This document shows, in pieces, positions 22,337 to 31,381 of a stretch of 59,721 bases of DNA. Numbering within the stretch: position 1 is the stretch's first letter; each line of letters begins with the position of its first letter. The position numbers were made by a program, and so were the translations under genes. The DNA is from a virus. The DNA lies in IMG/VR virus record IMGVR_UViG_3300033153_014453, positions 1 to 59,721 of that record. One strand, 5' to 3'. A model generated the notes under the pieces. It searched no databases and was not told where the DNA came from. It saw only the letters and a program-made list of their open reading frames with translations.

Positions 22337-24175
22337 ATGAAAGATAAACCAGATAAGAAAACACTTAGTTCTAGTTCTAGTTCTAGTTCTAGTTCCAAAA
22401 CTCCTACCAAAGAACAACTAGAAGAAATAGCTCGTTTAGAAAAAGTAAAAACTAACTTAGAAAAACTAGAAGAACTAAAACTAGTAAACAAACTTAATAC
22501 TATGTTCCTAGAAGCTGCTACCTTTAAGGAGCAGATTTCTAAAAACTGGGAAAAGTTTGTTTCCTTCCTACGAGGCGAAGGACAATGGCCTAAGTTAAGA
22601 CCTTCTCATAAAGTAAGTGCTGTTTTTAATTTCTTACTAGAAAACATCGAGCGCAAAACTGCTCTTTTATCTGATGCTAAACCTATTCCAAAAGTAACTC
22701 CTCGTGCAGATGCTTATCAAGACACAGCTGATTTGCTTAATATTGTTTTTGAGCTTATTTTTCAAGATTCCAGCTTCCTAGAAGCAAACAAAGACTTAAT
22801 AGAAAACGCTCAAGTTTTTGGAACAGGTTTCTTAGGTACTTACTATGACAAAGAAGCAGATTTTGGATCAGGTGAAATAATAATCCCTGCTCATGATCCA
22901 AGGGCTTGTTATTTTGATCCTATGGTTTTGAAATCTTATCTCCTAACCAAAGGAGAATTCTTCATCACAGAAGATGTTTGGAGCTTAGAAAAAGCTCGTG
23001 ATGTTTTTCCAGATAGAGCAGATGAGATAAAGCCTAACAACAAAATAAATATCCTTACAAATGATCAAAGACAAAATCCTTTGCTAAAAGTCTTTCGTCA
23101 AGTATGGAGGCCTAATTATCAACAAACCCAGCAATCTTTGCTTCCAAGAGTAAGTATAAAAGAATTCTGGTGGCGAGATAGAAGCAAGGATTCTAATGGA
23201 AATTATAAGTTTAGAAATGCTTCCAGGAAAACTATCCTTATAAATGATTCCATAGTAGTAGACGATGGAGATAACCCTTATTATGATTCAGAATTCCCAG
23301 TAGAAATGCTCGTCTGGCATACAGATTTCGAATCTGGTTGGGGATGGGGTGATGTTGAGCTTTTAAAATCTCCGCAAGAAGTACATAATAAGCTAATTGC
23401 TACTATCCTAGAAAACCTTCTTCTTATGAGCAATGCAATCTGGATAGGAGATGAAAATGCACTTAGCAAAGAAAACTGGCGGCGCTTAACAAACGCTCCT
23501 GGAAGTATCATAAAAAAGCGCCCTGGAACTGAGCTTAGACGTGAACAGGGAGTAGCTATTCCTGAGCATATCTTCAAAATGGTCGAATACATAGAGCGTG
23601 CTGATGAGAAGATCTCAGGCCTAGTAGACGTTCTTCGTGGAATAAGAACAGGCCAAGTTTCTAGTGGCGTAGGAATAGAAAGCCTTCAATTAATGGCTCA
23701 AGCTCTTATTAGATTAAGATCTCGCTCAATAGAAGCCTTACACGAGCGTTTAGGAAGAAAAATAATCTCAAGAATCTTCCAATACTATGAACCAAAAAAG
23801 ATCTTTGAAATCTTAAAACTAAAATCCGATTCAGAGCCAGATATAAAAGCAATAGAATCAGAGCTCTTAAAACAAACATCCAAGCGTAGAAGAACTGCTT
23901 GGAAAGATGTTATTTTCAAAGTAGAACCTGGAAGCATGCTTTCTATTACAAAGACTCAAAGACAAGTAGTTAGTTTTAAGTTAAGAGAAATAGGCGCCAT
24001 AGATGACAAAGCCTTGCTTGATGATCTTGAGTATCCTAACAGGGAAAAAGTCCTAGCAAGAGTAGAAAAAAAGCGCCAAGATGCAGCTAATAAAGAAATA
24101 GAATCCCAACAAGGAAGTGCTAGTACGCAGTTTCCGCATCAAAAAGGAGGTTCTCCTGCTGGGAGATTCATGTAA
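22337..24175 (+). CDS. Portal protein
   Basis: 612 residues, the size of podovirus portals. Long helical crown and stem regions (KISGLVDVLRGIRTGQVSSG; LMAQALIRLRSRSIEAL) with the LxxxG-type portal layout, between terminase and scaffold genes. It forms the dodecameric DNA gate. The N-terminus carries ten serines (residues 11-20) encoded by a hexanucleotide repeat. Assignment is by context and overall pattern. Confidence 0.8.
   Translation: MKDKPDKKTLSSSSSSSSSSKTPTKEQLEEIARLEKVKTNLEKLEELKLVNKLNTMFLEAATFKEQISKNWEKFVSFLRGEGQWPKLRPSHKVSAVFNFLLENIERKTALLSDAKPIPKVTPRADAYQDTADLLNIVFELIFQDSSFLEANKDLIENAQVFGTGFLGTYYDKEADFGSGEIIIPAHDPRACYFDPMVLKSYLLTKGEFFITEDVWSLEKARDVFPDRADEIKPNNKINILTNDQRQNPLLKVFRQVWRPNYQQTQQSLLPRVSIKEFWWRDRSKDSNGNYKFRNASRKTILINDSIVVDDGDNPYYDSEFPVEMLVWHTDFESGWGWGDVELLKSPQEVHNKLIATILENLLLMSNAIWIGDENALSKENWRRLTNAPGSIIKKRPGTELRREQGVAIPEHIFKMVEYIERADEKISGLVDVLRGIRTGQVSSGVGIESLQLMAQALIRLRSRSIEALHERLGRKIISRIFQYYEPKKIFEILKLKSDSEPDIKAIESELLKQTSKRRRTAWKDVIFKVEPGSMLSITKTQRQVVSFKLREIGAIDDKALLDDLEYPNREKVLARVEKKRQDAANKEIESQQGSASTQFPHQKGGSPAGRFM
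22367..22396 (+). repeat. (AGTTCT)4-AGTTCC hexanucleotide repeat in portal gene
   Basis: Five consecutive 6-base units encode Ser11-Ser20 of the portal. Slippage would keep the frame and change tract length by two serines per unit. Confidence 0.9.
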
Positions 24176-24178
24176 GCA

Positions 24179-24547
24179 ATGGAACTAGAAGTCCTACCAC
24201 CTGAAGAGATTTTTGCTTATTTGGATGAAATAAAAAAAGTAAACTACCAACTAAATCATTGGTTAGATATTATAAAACTTGTTCTTAATAATAAAGCTAG
24301 GCTTATTCTTTGTAGAAAAAATGCCAAACCTATTGGTGTACTTATAGCTGAAACTACTACTGAGAATTTTTTCATAATCTTAGTTATCTCAAAAAACAAA
24401 GCTAAGGTTAATTTTCAAGAATTTTACAAAGAGTTAAAAAGGCTAAATTATAAAAAAATAGCCTTCTACTCTGCACGTAATAGTAAAGCAATAGAAAGAG
24501 CTTTCAAGGTAAATCACATAACAAGCGTTTTCGAAAAGGAGCTTTAA
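24179..24547 (+). CDS. GNAT-fold virion-associated protein (putative)
   Basis: 122 residues with strand-helix order like GNAT: KPIGVLIAE, FFIILVIS, a helix, then KKIAFYSARNSKAIERAF. Small GNAT-like genes next to the portal occur in several podovirus groups, where they are virion components rather than proven enzymes. No clear acetyl-CoA loop is present here. Confidence 0.55.
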   Translation: MELEVLPPEEIFAYLDEIKKVNYQLNHWLDIIKLVLNNKARLILCRKNAKPIGVLIAETTTENFFIILVISKNKAKVNFQEFYKELKRLNYKKIAFYSARNSKAIERAFKVNHITSVFEKEL

Positions 24548-24548
24548 A

Positions 24549-25388
24549 ATGGGAGGTTTTGGTGGAGGCAGCGAAGGAACAGCAAGAGGAGCAAGTGTAG
24601 CTGTTGGAGATATAGATGTTAGTCCTAGAGCAGAAATAAGTACTGAAATAGAAGGTGGTGGTAATATAAGTAGCTCTGCTGAAGTAGGACTAGGTATAGG
24701 AGCTGATTACTCTTCTATGCCTGATTATCATTCGCCTGCTGAAGTAGGAAGAGCTGATATGAGTAGAGAAACAGCAGTTACAGGAGGAGGTCCAGAAATA
24801 GGTTCTCCCTTGAATGAAAAACTTATAAATACGGCATTCTCTTTAGCAGGCCCAGCAGGTTGGTTAGCTAAAGGTATATATCATGCAGCTAAAAAAAGCG
24901 GAAAACTAGGTGAAGGAATTGGAGAAGATGGTGGTTTTTCTCCTGAGCCTGGAGAACACGTAAGAGAAGGTCAAGGAACTAAACTCCCAGTCGCTCCTGA
25001 ACCTAGTCCTACTTATGCTCCTGTTCAAACAATAGCTGAAAAACCAACTGAACCTGATTCTATTTTTGGTCCACTTACTGGGGAACTTCCCGTTACATCA
25101 GAAGAAACAGTGGCTCCTATAGAACCTGAAGTAATCTCTGCTCCTCCTAGTTATCAGGCTAAAATTCCACTTACTCCTGAACAAATTGATATAGCTAACA
25201 AACGAAAACAAGCAGAAGCATTAAGAAAACAAGCAGATCTCGCAGAAGAAGAAGCTAATCTTTTAGAACTCTTATCAGCAAGAGATGTTGCTTATACAAG
25301 AGGAAGAAGAATAGTACCTAGAACTGCTCTTGAACGTAGATTAGGTGTGCCTCCAGTGTTAGGAGCAGCTAAGCATAGGACGGCATAA
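24549..25388 (+). CDS. Gly/Pro-rich structural protein
   Basis: 279 residues: N-terminal Gly/Ser/Ala-rich (GGFGGGSEGTARGASVAV), a hydrophobic helix (FSLAGPAGWLAKGIYHAA), then a Pro/Glu-rich disordered stretch and a final helical Arg-rich tail. This make-up resembles small ejection or internal virion proteins. No homologue recognised. Confidence 0.65.
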   Translation: MGGFGGGSEGTARGASVAVGDIDVSPRAEISTEIEGGGNISSSAEVGLGIGADYSSMPDYHSPAEVGRADMSRETAVTGGGPEIGSPLNEKLINTAFSLAGPAGWLAKGIYHAAKKSGKLGEGIGEDGGFSPEPGEHVREGQGTKLPVAPEPSPTYAPVQTIAEKPTEPDSIFGPLTGELPVTSEETVAPIEPEVISAPPSYQAKIPLTPEQIDIANKRKQAEALRKQADLAEEEANLLELLSARDVAYTRGRRIVPRTALERRLGVPPVLGAAKHRTA

Positions 25389-25460
25389 GAAATAAGAAAT
25401 AAACAATAAGCAAAAATAAAAATATCTACCTTTTAACTTTCTACCCTTAAGGAGAAAAAA

Positions 25461-25859
25461 ATGCCAGTTGATGAAATAAACTACATGAATGAAATAGCTG
25501 CTATGCCAGGAGAAAACACTGCTGAAATGCCTCCTGCTGAAATGCCAATGGAAGAACCTTCCGTTGATACTACTACTCCTCCTACTAGCGAAGGCTCTCA
25601 ACTAGGAGGTCCTGGAATAGATACTCCTCAAGAAAAAGCAGCTATAGCTAAACTAATCCAAGGTGGAATCTTTATGCGTCAAGCAACTCAACATGATCCA
25701 TCTATTCGTTACATCTTGGATCAACACTTAGAAAAAATGTTCTTAGACATTGCTAATCACTATGGCGTTGCTGAAGAAGGAAAACTTGCCCTTAAGCAAG
25801 CGAAAATGCGAGTAGCTGAAAAACGCCGAAATAGGTTAGCAGGTCCTCCTATTGGCTAA
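25461..25859 (+). CDS. Hypothetical structural protein, 132 aa
   Basis: Met/Pro/Glu-rich first half (AEMPPAEMPMEEP), helical second half. Preceded by AAGGAGAAAAAA. Between the internal protein and scaffold, so likely a head assembly component. Function unknown. Confidence 0.65.
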   Translation: MPVDEINYMNEIAAMPGENTAEMPPAEMPMEEPSVDTTTPPTSEGSQLGGPGIDTPQEKAAIAKLIQGGIFMRQATQHDPSIRYILDQHLEKMFLDIANHYGVAEEGKLALKQAKMRVAEKRRNRLAGPPIG

Positions 25860-25864
25860 GGCTA

Positions 25865-25898
25865 GAAAGCTAGAAGAAAATTAAATTTTCTAGCTTTC
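25865..25898 (+). terminator. Hairpin (terminator-like), rightward
   Basis: GAAAGCTAGAA (25865-25875) pairs with TTCTAGCTTTC (25888-25898), a perfect 11-bp stem just after the stop at 25859. A pyrimidine run follows without a strict T tract, so it may be a partial terminator. Confidence 0.55.
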
Positions 25899-25976
25899 CT
25901 TCTTACTAACTTCTAACCTCTGGAGATTCTATGGACTCTAAATAGAGCAACCAGAGAACAACGAAGGAGCTAAAAG

Positions 25977-26801
25977 ATGACTGAGAAAGATAAGGAAACA
26001 AGAAATGACGACCAAACTGAAAACTTTACAAAAGTTGATCCTAATTCTCTTCCCGATGAGCTGAAAGACATTTATAAAAGTCTTCAAGCTGATTACACTA
26101 AAAAAACTCAATCTCTTGCCGAGATGAGAAAGGAATGGGAAAAAGAAAAAAACCAACTAATGGATCAACTAAAAGTCCTCGGTGCTTATGAAAATGAAAT
26201 CCAGCGCTGGCGAACATGGTACGAGGAATTGGAAAAAGAAGCTAATGCAGGAGAGATAACTGATCCTAACAGAAGCAACGATCTAGATAATCTTTTAGAT
26301 GATGCTACAAATTCTAACTCTGATCCTGGTTCTACTTCTGATGCTACTAAACAAATTGCTGCTCTTAAAAAAGAAATCGAAGCTCTAACAGGTCAGCTCT
26401 CTTCCTTGCATGAAGCTATCAAAACAACAGATGACAGAACTGCTCGTATGTTTACTTATCAATCACAGTTATCCGATCTTGAAAAAGAATATGCTGAACT
26501 TGCAAAGAGCTTAGGCAAAGATAACTTGGAACTTGATAGAGTGAAACTTCTCCAGTATGCAAAAGAACACGGAATAACTGATCTCAAGCGTGCTTATCAG
26601 GAAGTCTATGCTGATGATATTATAGAAAAGCGTGCAAGAGATAGGCTCCGTGAACTTGAACAAGAACGCAGAACTAGAGGCATTCATTCTACAGGTAGAA
26701 AAGTAGTCTTCAAGCCTAGCTCTGAGAAACCGAGGTCTTTTTCTGAAGCAACTGAACAAGTTTTAAATGAACTATCAAAAGATGGGATGCTTGGGATGTA
26801 G
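25977..26801 (+). CDS. Scaffolding protein
   Basis: 274 residues, highly charged and helical, with long coiled coil (KKTQSLAEMRKEWEKEKNQL; LKKEIEALTGQLSSLHEAI). A Lys/Arg-rich C-terminal region would bind capsid protein. It lies directly before the capsid gene, as scaffolds do. It guides prohead assembly and then exits. No protease domain is seen. Confidence 0.85.
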   Translation: MTEKDKETRNDDQTENFTKVDPNSLPDELKDIYKSLQADYTKKTQSLAEMRKEWEKEKNQLMDQLKVLGAYENEIQRWRTWYEELEKEANAGEITDPNRSNDLDNLLDDATNSNSDPGSTSDATKQIAALKKEIEALTGQLSSLHEAIKTTDDRTARMFTYQSQLSDLEKEYAELAKSLGKDNLELDRVKLLQYAKEHGITDLKRAYQEVYADDIIEKRARDRLRELEQERRTRGIHSTGRKVVFKPSSEKPRSFSEATEQVLNELSKDGMLGM

Positions 26802-26810
26802 GAAAAAAGA

Positions 26811-26838
26811 AAATAAGAAAAAGTTTTATTTCTTATTT
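26811..26838 (+). promoter_or_regulatory. AT hairpin before the capsid gene
   Basis: AAATAAGAAA (26811-26820) pairs with TTTCTTATTT (26829-26838), 8-base loop, between the scaffold and capsid genes. It could stabilise or process the capsid mRNA. Confidence 0.4.
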
Positions 26839-26880
26839 ACTTGCTTATTTTCCTCTCCTAAGCACAAGGAGGTTTAAAAA

Positions 26881-27801
26881 ATGGCTCTTACCTATGATCA
26901 AATTGATGCTCATGTACGTAAAAAGTACATTCCTGTTCTTCAGGATGCTTTCTATTACTCTAATCCTCTTGTTAGTATTCTCACTGACAAATCCAAGGTA
27001 ACTTTCGATTCTGGTAAAACTATTGACATTCCTATCCTGTATGGAGAGGAAAATTCTGGATGGTATACTGGGCTTGATACCTTTAACATTGACACCAAAG
27101 AAGTTACCACTCTTGCTGAATTTGATTGGTATAACTTCTATGTCAATGTTACCCTCACTGGTGAAGATATGCTCAAGGTAGAAGGTGATGAAAAAATCAT
27201 CTCCCTTGTAGAAACCAGGATGGAGAATGCAAGCAAGACGGCTAACCGAAAACTCAATATGGCCATGTACACTTCTGGTGGGAGTAAAGCAATTAAAACT
27301 CTCACTGATGCTATAGGTATTTCTGGTACTTATGGTGGGATCTCTAAGGATGACTACTCCTGGTGGCAAGGAAATGTGAATGCCACTGGAGGAGCATTTA
27401 CTATGCAAATGCTCATGGATGTCTATGGAGATTGCTGTGACGGGCCTATTCAGCCGGATTTGATTATCACAACGCAGAATATTTATAATGAAATCTGGTC
27501 TCGTGTACAGCCTGCTCAGAGGGGAAATCTCGAAAATACACCTACTCTTGCTCGTATTGGTTATACCGGGATTTCTTTTAACAATGCTACTATTGTAGTA
27601 GACAAATATTGTCCCGCTGGGCATATTTTTGTTCTTAATACCGAATTCTGGAAACTTGTTGTACATAAGAAACGCAATATGTATTGGACCGAACCTAAGG
27701 TTCCCATCAACCAAGATGCTTATGTCCGGCAACTCTTGTGGCGAGGAGCACTTATTTGTGCTGCACCTAGATGGCAAGGGTATGTTGCTAATGTTTCTTA
27801 G
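26881..27801 (+). CDS. Major capsid protein (HK97 fold)
   Basis: 306 residues. Features of HK97-type capsid proteins: N-terminal helix, central spine helix (KIISLVETRMENASKTANRK) and a beta-rich P-domain. Next to scaffold, with an excellent AAGGAGG ribosome site. Uses CGT/CGC Arg and ATT/ATC Ile codons while its neighbours prefer AGA and ATA, as expected for the most highly expressed gene. Confidence 0.88.
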   Translation: MALTYDQIDAHVRKKYIPVLQDAFYYSNPLVSILTDKSKVTFDSGKTIDIPILYGEENSGWYTGLDTFNIDTKEVTTLAEFDWYNFYVNVTLTGEDMLKVEGDEKIISLVETRMENASKTANRKLNMAMYTSGGSKAIKTLTDAIGISGTYGGISKDDYSWWQGNVNATGGAFTMQMLMDVYGDCCDGPIQPDLIITTQNIYNEIWSRVQPAQRGNLENTPTLARIGYTGISFNNATIVVDKYCPAGHIFVLNTEFWKLVVHKKRNMYWTEPKVPINQDAYVRQLLWRGALICAAPRWQGYVANVS

Positions 27802-27876
27802 CTGATGTTTTTTGGAAATTTAAAACTTAACCTTAGAATGGTTTTTCTTTCTCTTAACTTCTTCCTGTTGTCTCCT

Positions 27877-27898
27877 GGGGCTCAAGCCAATGAGCCCC
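27877..27898 (+). terminator. Hairpin after the capsid gene
   Basis: GGGGCTCA (27877-27884) pairs with TGAGCCCC (27891-27898), loop AGCCAA. It lies 75 bases past the capsid stop, where phages often attenuate transcription. No T run follows. Confidence 0.6.
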
Positions 27899-27934
27899 TA
27901 GAGATAGCCTAAAAATCGAAAGGAGACTTTACAA

Positions 27935-28687
27935 ATGGCTAATGAGTATTCCGAATATCAAACTACTCCTGGTTACATCATCAAACCCCAGCAGGGGATT
28001 TATGAAATTTCTGCTACTCAGAAAGCTACCCTTGGAACTCGTATTGAGTTCAACGATGGAAGAGTTTTCTACTATGCAAAAGCAGGAAGTTCTAATCTCT
28101 CAGCAGGAAAACTCGTAATGAGCGAAGGTGTGGCTCAGGTAAATAAAAGCGTAAGTGCTGCTGTTAGTGTAGGAGAGTATTCCGTAACTGTAGCTACTTC
28201 TAGTGCTATCACTACTGCCCAAGAGGGTTTCTTGCAGGTAAACGACTCTGATGGAGAAGGTTTGCAATATAAGATCAAAACTTGCGCAGCTAATAGTACT
28301 ACTTCTACCTATACTGATTTTACTCTTTATGATCCTGTTTCCAAGGCTCTTACTACTAACAGCCAGGTAACTGTTGTTTACAATCCTTTCAAGAATCTTG
28401 TTGTAACTGGAACTACCAAGATAGGCAAAGTAGTAGGCGTTCCTCCTGTAGATGTTACTGCTGATTACTACTTCTGGTGTCAAACCTGGGGATTGGCTAA
28501 TATTCTCTGTGATGGCACTCCTGCTGCTGATACTTTGGTAACTCTTGGTTCCGTTGCGGGTTCTTTTGGAGCTTTAGATGTAGCTACTGGTTCTGCTGGA
28601 GTAACTAATGTTCCTATTGGTAGAACTTATGGAACTGTAGGAGTAGATACTGAATACAAGCCTGTGTGGCTTTCTCTTATTAGGTAG
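27935..28687 (+). CDS. Head decoration-like protein, 250 aa
   Basis: Beta-rich, Val/Thr/Ser-rich protein just after the capsid gene, preceded by GAAAGGAGAC. Length and position suit a capsid decoration or stabilising protein. It shares the relaxed codon choice of the capsid gene. No family recognised. Confidence 0.65.
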   Translation: MANEYSEYQTTPGYIIKPQQGIYEISATQKATLGTRIEFNDGRVFYYAKAGSSNLSAGKLVMSEGVAQVNKSVSAAVSVGEYSVTVATSSAITTAQEGFLQVNDSDGEGLQYKIKTCAANSTTSTYTDFTLYDPVSKALTTNSQVTVVYNPFKNLVVTGTTKIGKVVGVPPVDVTADYYFWCQTWGLANILCDGTPAADTLVTLGSVAGSFGALDVATGSAGVTNVPIGRTYGTVGVDTEYKPVWLSLIR

Positions 28688-28697
28688 GAGGTTCTAA

Positions 28698-28952
28698 ATG
28701 GCTATTACAAGATCTACCAAATTCTTCACCTATAGTTCCAACAAAGTAATGGGCCTAGATCTCGTTACTCATGATGGGAGTTCTACTACTGTAAATCTCC
28801 CAGTAGGGACTATAGAAATGGCTTTTGTTCTCCAGCAAGTAGGGACTAATTCTACGGGTACTACTGTTTCATGGAGCGATTCTACTGTTACTTTCTCTGC
28901 TGCTGGAGCCGATGGTTCAACTGATTATGTTCTTTATGTAGGGACTGCATAG
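28698..28952 (+). CDS. Small beta-rich virion protein, 84 aa
   Basis: Short all-beta protein (ITRSTKFFTYSSNKVMGLDL at the start, GSTDYVLYVG near the end), separated by 10 bases from the previous gene with an AGGAGG site. Possibly a decoration trimer. Function inferred from context only. Confidence 0.6.
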   Translation: MAITRSTKFFTYSSNKVMGLDLVTHDGSSTTVNLPVGTIEMAFVLQQVGTNSTGTTVSWSDSTVTFSAAGADGSTDYVLYVGTA

Positions 28953-28996
28953 AAGTAAGAAGTAAGAACAAAAAGTAAACCTAGGAGCTCAACCTT

Positions 28997-30601
28997 ATGC
29001 AATCGCTGGCATCATATAGCTTAATAGCACTAAGTGCAGTTTTTATCTTAGGCTGGTTAGTTTTTGAAACTTACCAAATACCAAGGAGGTTTTTTATAGC
29101 CGTTGGAAGTTTTTTGCTATTGCTATCTGGAGCGCTATTTGGTGCCAGCGATTTTTTAAATTTTCATCCCTTGATAGGATGGTTGTTAGTTAGTTATATT
29201 ATTTGGTGTTTTGTTAGTAATTTCATCTCATCCAGACCTGATATTGGAGTAAGTGGTTTAGCAAGTATTATAATTCCTGTTTTTGTTTGTTTGTTTTTTA
29301 GCCAAGAAAATATAACTCTTGGAATGCAGTTAGTAGTTCTTAGTTCTATTCCTAATTGTGTTTATGCTATTATTCAGAAAAACTTCAAATATGAACCATT
29401 AAAGTATAGCACTAACAAAACTCATTGGTATCCCATAGGATTTCTTGGTAATACTAACATGCTAGGTGTATGGCTAGTTCCTCAGTTTTTCCTAGCTATT
29501 TGGCTTTCAGAAAATATAAATTTGAATTATTTCTTTCTTAGCTTGCTTATTGTTTATGTTATTTACTTAACAAAATGTAGATCTGCTTTAGTAGGATTGA
29601 CAGTAGGTATTATCTACTTAGCAATCCAATCAAAAGTTTTATTCTCCATTGGAGCTTTGATGTTAGTTGTTATTCTTTGCATAGCTGCCTTGGAAGATAA
29701 AAACAGGATAAAAAATATTTTTAACTTCCTTACAGATAAAAAAACCTTAAAAGAAAGACTTAACTACTGGAAAATAGCTCTCCTTGGAATAAAGCTAAAT
29801 CCTATTTTTGGCTATGGAACAGGAGTTTTTAAAATTTTTATTCCTTACATCCAAAGAGAGTTGAATGATAAAACAAATGGTAAGTTTTTAAAAAAAGAAA
29901 ACTACGCATGTCCTTATCCACGATATGTGCATAATGATTTCTTACAAGAAGCTCTTAATCATGGAATCATAGGTCTTAGTTTATTTCTTGCTTTGAATGT
30001 TATTACTATAATCTTTTGCAAATCTTCTATTCTAAGTGCTTGTTTGATAAGTTTACTTACTACTGGTTTGTTTTTTCATGGATTTTCTATCATAGGAATA
30101 AACATCCTTTACTGGTTTGTGTTTTTTACTTGTAATGTTTTCTCTTTTCAAGTATGTGAGTTTTCTACTACTTGGATTTATTTAAGCATTCCTATTAGTT
30201 TTGCATTTTGTATTCTTAGCTTAAAAGAACTTCTTTCAAGTTACTACTTCCAACAATTCATGCTTAAATCCAAACCAGAAGGCTTAGTAAAAGCTCTTAA
30301 ACTATTTCCTTTCTCTGGCACGTTTAATACTTTTCTCTTAGTAACTGCAATGCAGAAGAATAAAATCTTACTCTCTCTAAAAGCCTGTATGAGAACTCTT
30401 GGTACTTATGACGGAGACCAACGCTTATGGGAGCTTTGGTATAATTTAGGATATGTTTTTCTTAGATCAAACAATCTTGACCTTGCAGAAGCATGTTATA
30501 AAGAATCTCTCTCCTTCTGGCCTGAGTATGAAGGCGCAAAGAACGGTTTAGAAATAATCTCCGCAATAAGAAACCGCATGATAAGTGAATCTCAGGGGTA
30601 A
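28997..30601 (+). CDS. O-antigen ligase/polymerase-like membrane protein with TPR tail
   Basis: 534 residues with about ten membrane segments and the Wzy_C/WaaL pattern: FLGNTNMLG (149-157), KCRSALVG (193-200), ERLNYWKIALLG (253-264), NPIFGYGTG (268-276) and HNDFLQEALNHGIIGL (312-327). After the last membrane segment comes a helical TPR-like region (LGYVFLRSNNLDLAEACYKE). These proteins join or polymerise lipid-linked polysaccharide in the periplasm of Gram-negative bacteria. Its place in the virion operon between head and tail genes suggests late-made surface alteration, but the substrate is unknown. Confidence 0.9.
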   Translation: MQSLASYSLIALSAVFILGWLVFETYQIPRRFFIAVGSFLLLLSGALFGASDFLNFHPLIGWLLVSYIIWCFVSNFISSRPDIGVSGLASIIIPVFVCLFFSQENITLGMQLVVLSSIPNCVYAIIQKNFKYEPLKYSTNKTHWYPIGFLGNTNMLGVWLVPQFFLAIWLSENINLNYFFLSLLIVYVIYLTKCRSALVGLTVGIIYLAIQSKVLFSIGALMLVVILCIAALEDKNRIKNIFNFLTDKKTLKERLNYWKIALLGIKLNPIFGYGTGVFKIFIPYIQRELNDKTNGKFLKKENYACPYPRYVHNDFLQEALNHGIIGLSLFLALNVITIIFCKSSILSACLISLLTTGLFFHGFSIIGINILYWFVFFTCNVFSFQVCEFSTTWIYLSIPISFAFCILSLKELLSSYYFQQFMLKSKPEGLVKALKLFPFSGTFNTFLLVTAMQKNKILLSLKACMRTLGTYDGDQRLWELWYNLGYVFLRSNNLDLAEACYKESLSFWPEYEGAKNGLEIISAIRNRMISESQG

Positions 30602-30605
30602 CTAA

Positions 30606-30995
30606 ATGTCTCGTCCTGGATTTTGGTTAGGAAAAATAATCTCAGATGAAAAGAAAGTAAGAAAATATCTCTCTTTTTACGTTCATCATAGAAACCTCTA
30701 CAACATGGGCGAAGGTGAGATTGCTTTTCTTAGACGCTTACCTGGATTTCAAACAAGCGCTATTGCTTGGTTGTTTATAAAAGAGCTCTTTCCTACTGCT
30801 TCTAATTGGTGGATGCTTGTTTTGCCTGTAGTTATAATAATAAAAGTCTTAGCTAACTGGTCGTTAGGTAAATGGCTTTATAAACAAAAATTTCCAGACG
30901 TTCAAAGCGATTGGCATAATCATGTAGATCCAGTTGCTAGAACGCTTAGTAAAAAACTCTTAAACAACGAGGGGATTACTTATGAGCGGTTATAG
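30606..30995 (+). CDS. Membrane protein, 129 aa
   Basis: Basic N-terminus, then a hydrophobic region (AIAWLFIKELF; WWMLVLPVVIIIKVLANW), then a cytoplasmic tail with His residues. Follows the O-antigen ligase-like gene by 4 bases, so they are probably co-translated partners. Function unknown. Confidence 0.65.
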   Translation: MSRPGFWLGKIISDEKKVRKYLSFYVHHRNLYNMGEGEIAFLRRLPGFQTSAIAWLFIKELFPTASNWWMLVLPVVIIIKVLANWSLGKWLYKQKFPDVQSDWHNHVDPVARTLSKKLLNNEGITYERL

Positions 30996-31371
30996 AGACA
31001 TTCACGTACATCAACTTTGGTTAGCAACAACCATTCCTGCTGGGACTACTGTTACTTCTAATGCAATTGATCTAGGAACTTATGGGCAGAATTATGATTT
31101 CTCTATCCAAGTAGCAATCTCTGGTGCAGGAACAAGTGTTTGTATGGGTTATTTGCTTTCTAATGATGGAATAAACTTTGTAAGATCTACCAATAGTAAT
31201 AACATAGTAGCAGGATCTACTGCTTTTCATGATAAGTGTGGAGTAAATAAAAATGGAAAAGATCTAGTTAGATTTACTCCTGTACCTTTAGCTAGATTTA
31301 TGAAAATCGAAGCCTGGGAATCATTAGGAGCAAGTGATGCTACACTGACTGCTTATCTTGCTACTCAATAA
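30982..31371 (+). CDS. Small virion-like protein, 129 aa
   Basis: Beta-rich, Thr/Ser/Gly-rich; opens MSGYRDIHVHQLWL. Overlaps the membrane protein gene by 14 bases. A jelly-roll or fibre-connector type is plausible. It may decorate the head or fibre base. No family recognised. Confidence 0.6.
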   Translation: MSGYRDIHVHQLWLATTIPAGTTVTSNAIDLGTYGQNYDFSIQVAISGAGTSVCMGYLLSNDGINFVRSTNSNNIVAGSTAFHDKCGVNKNGKDLVRFTPVPLARFMKIEAWESLGASDATLTAYLATQ

Positions 31372-31381
31372 GAGGTTCATA

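Noticed and set aside
26845-27777. Long open frame antisense to the capsid gene
   Set aside because: It mirrors the capsid gene's codons, has no ribosome site and opposes the operon. A shadow of the real gene.
27805-27912. 35-codon frame with a signal-peptide-like sequence right after the capsid gene
   Set aside because: No ribosome binding site, hydrophobic by T-rich composition, and it runs through the post-capsid hairpin GGGGCTCA/TGAGCCCC. Best explained as an untranslated leader or terminator region.
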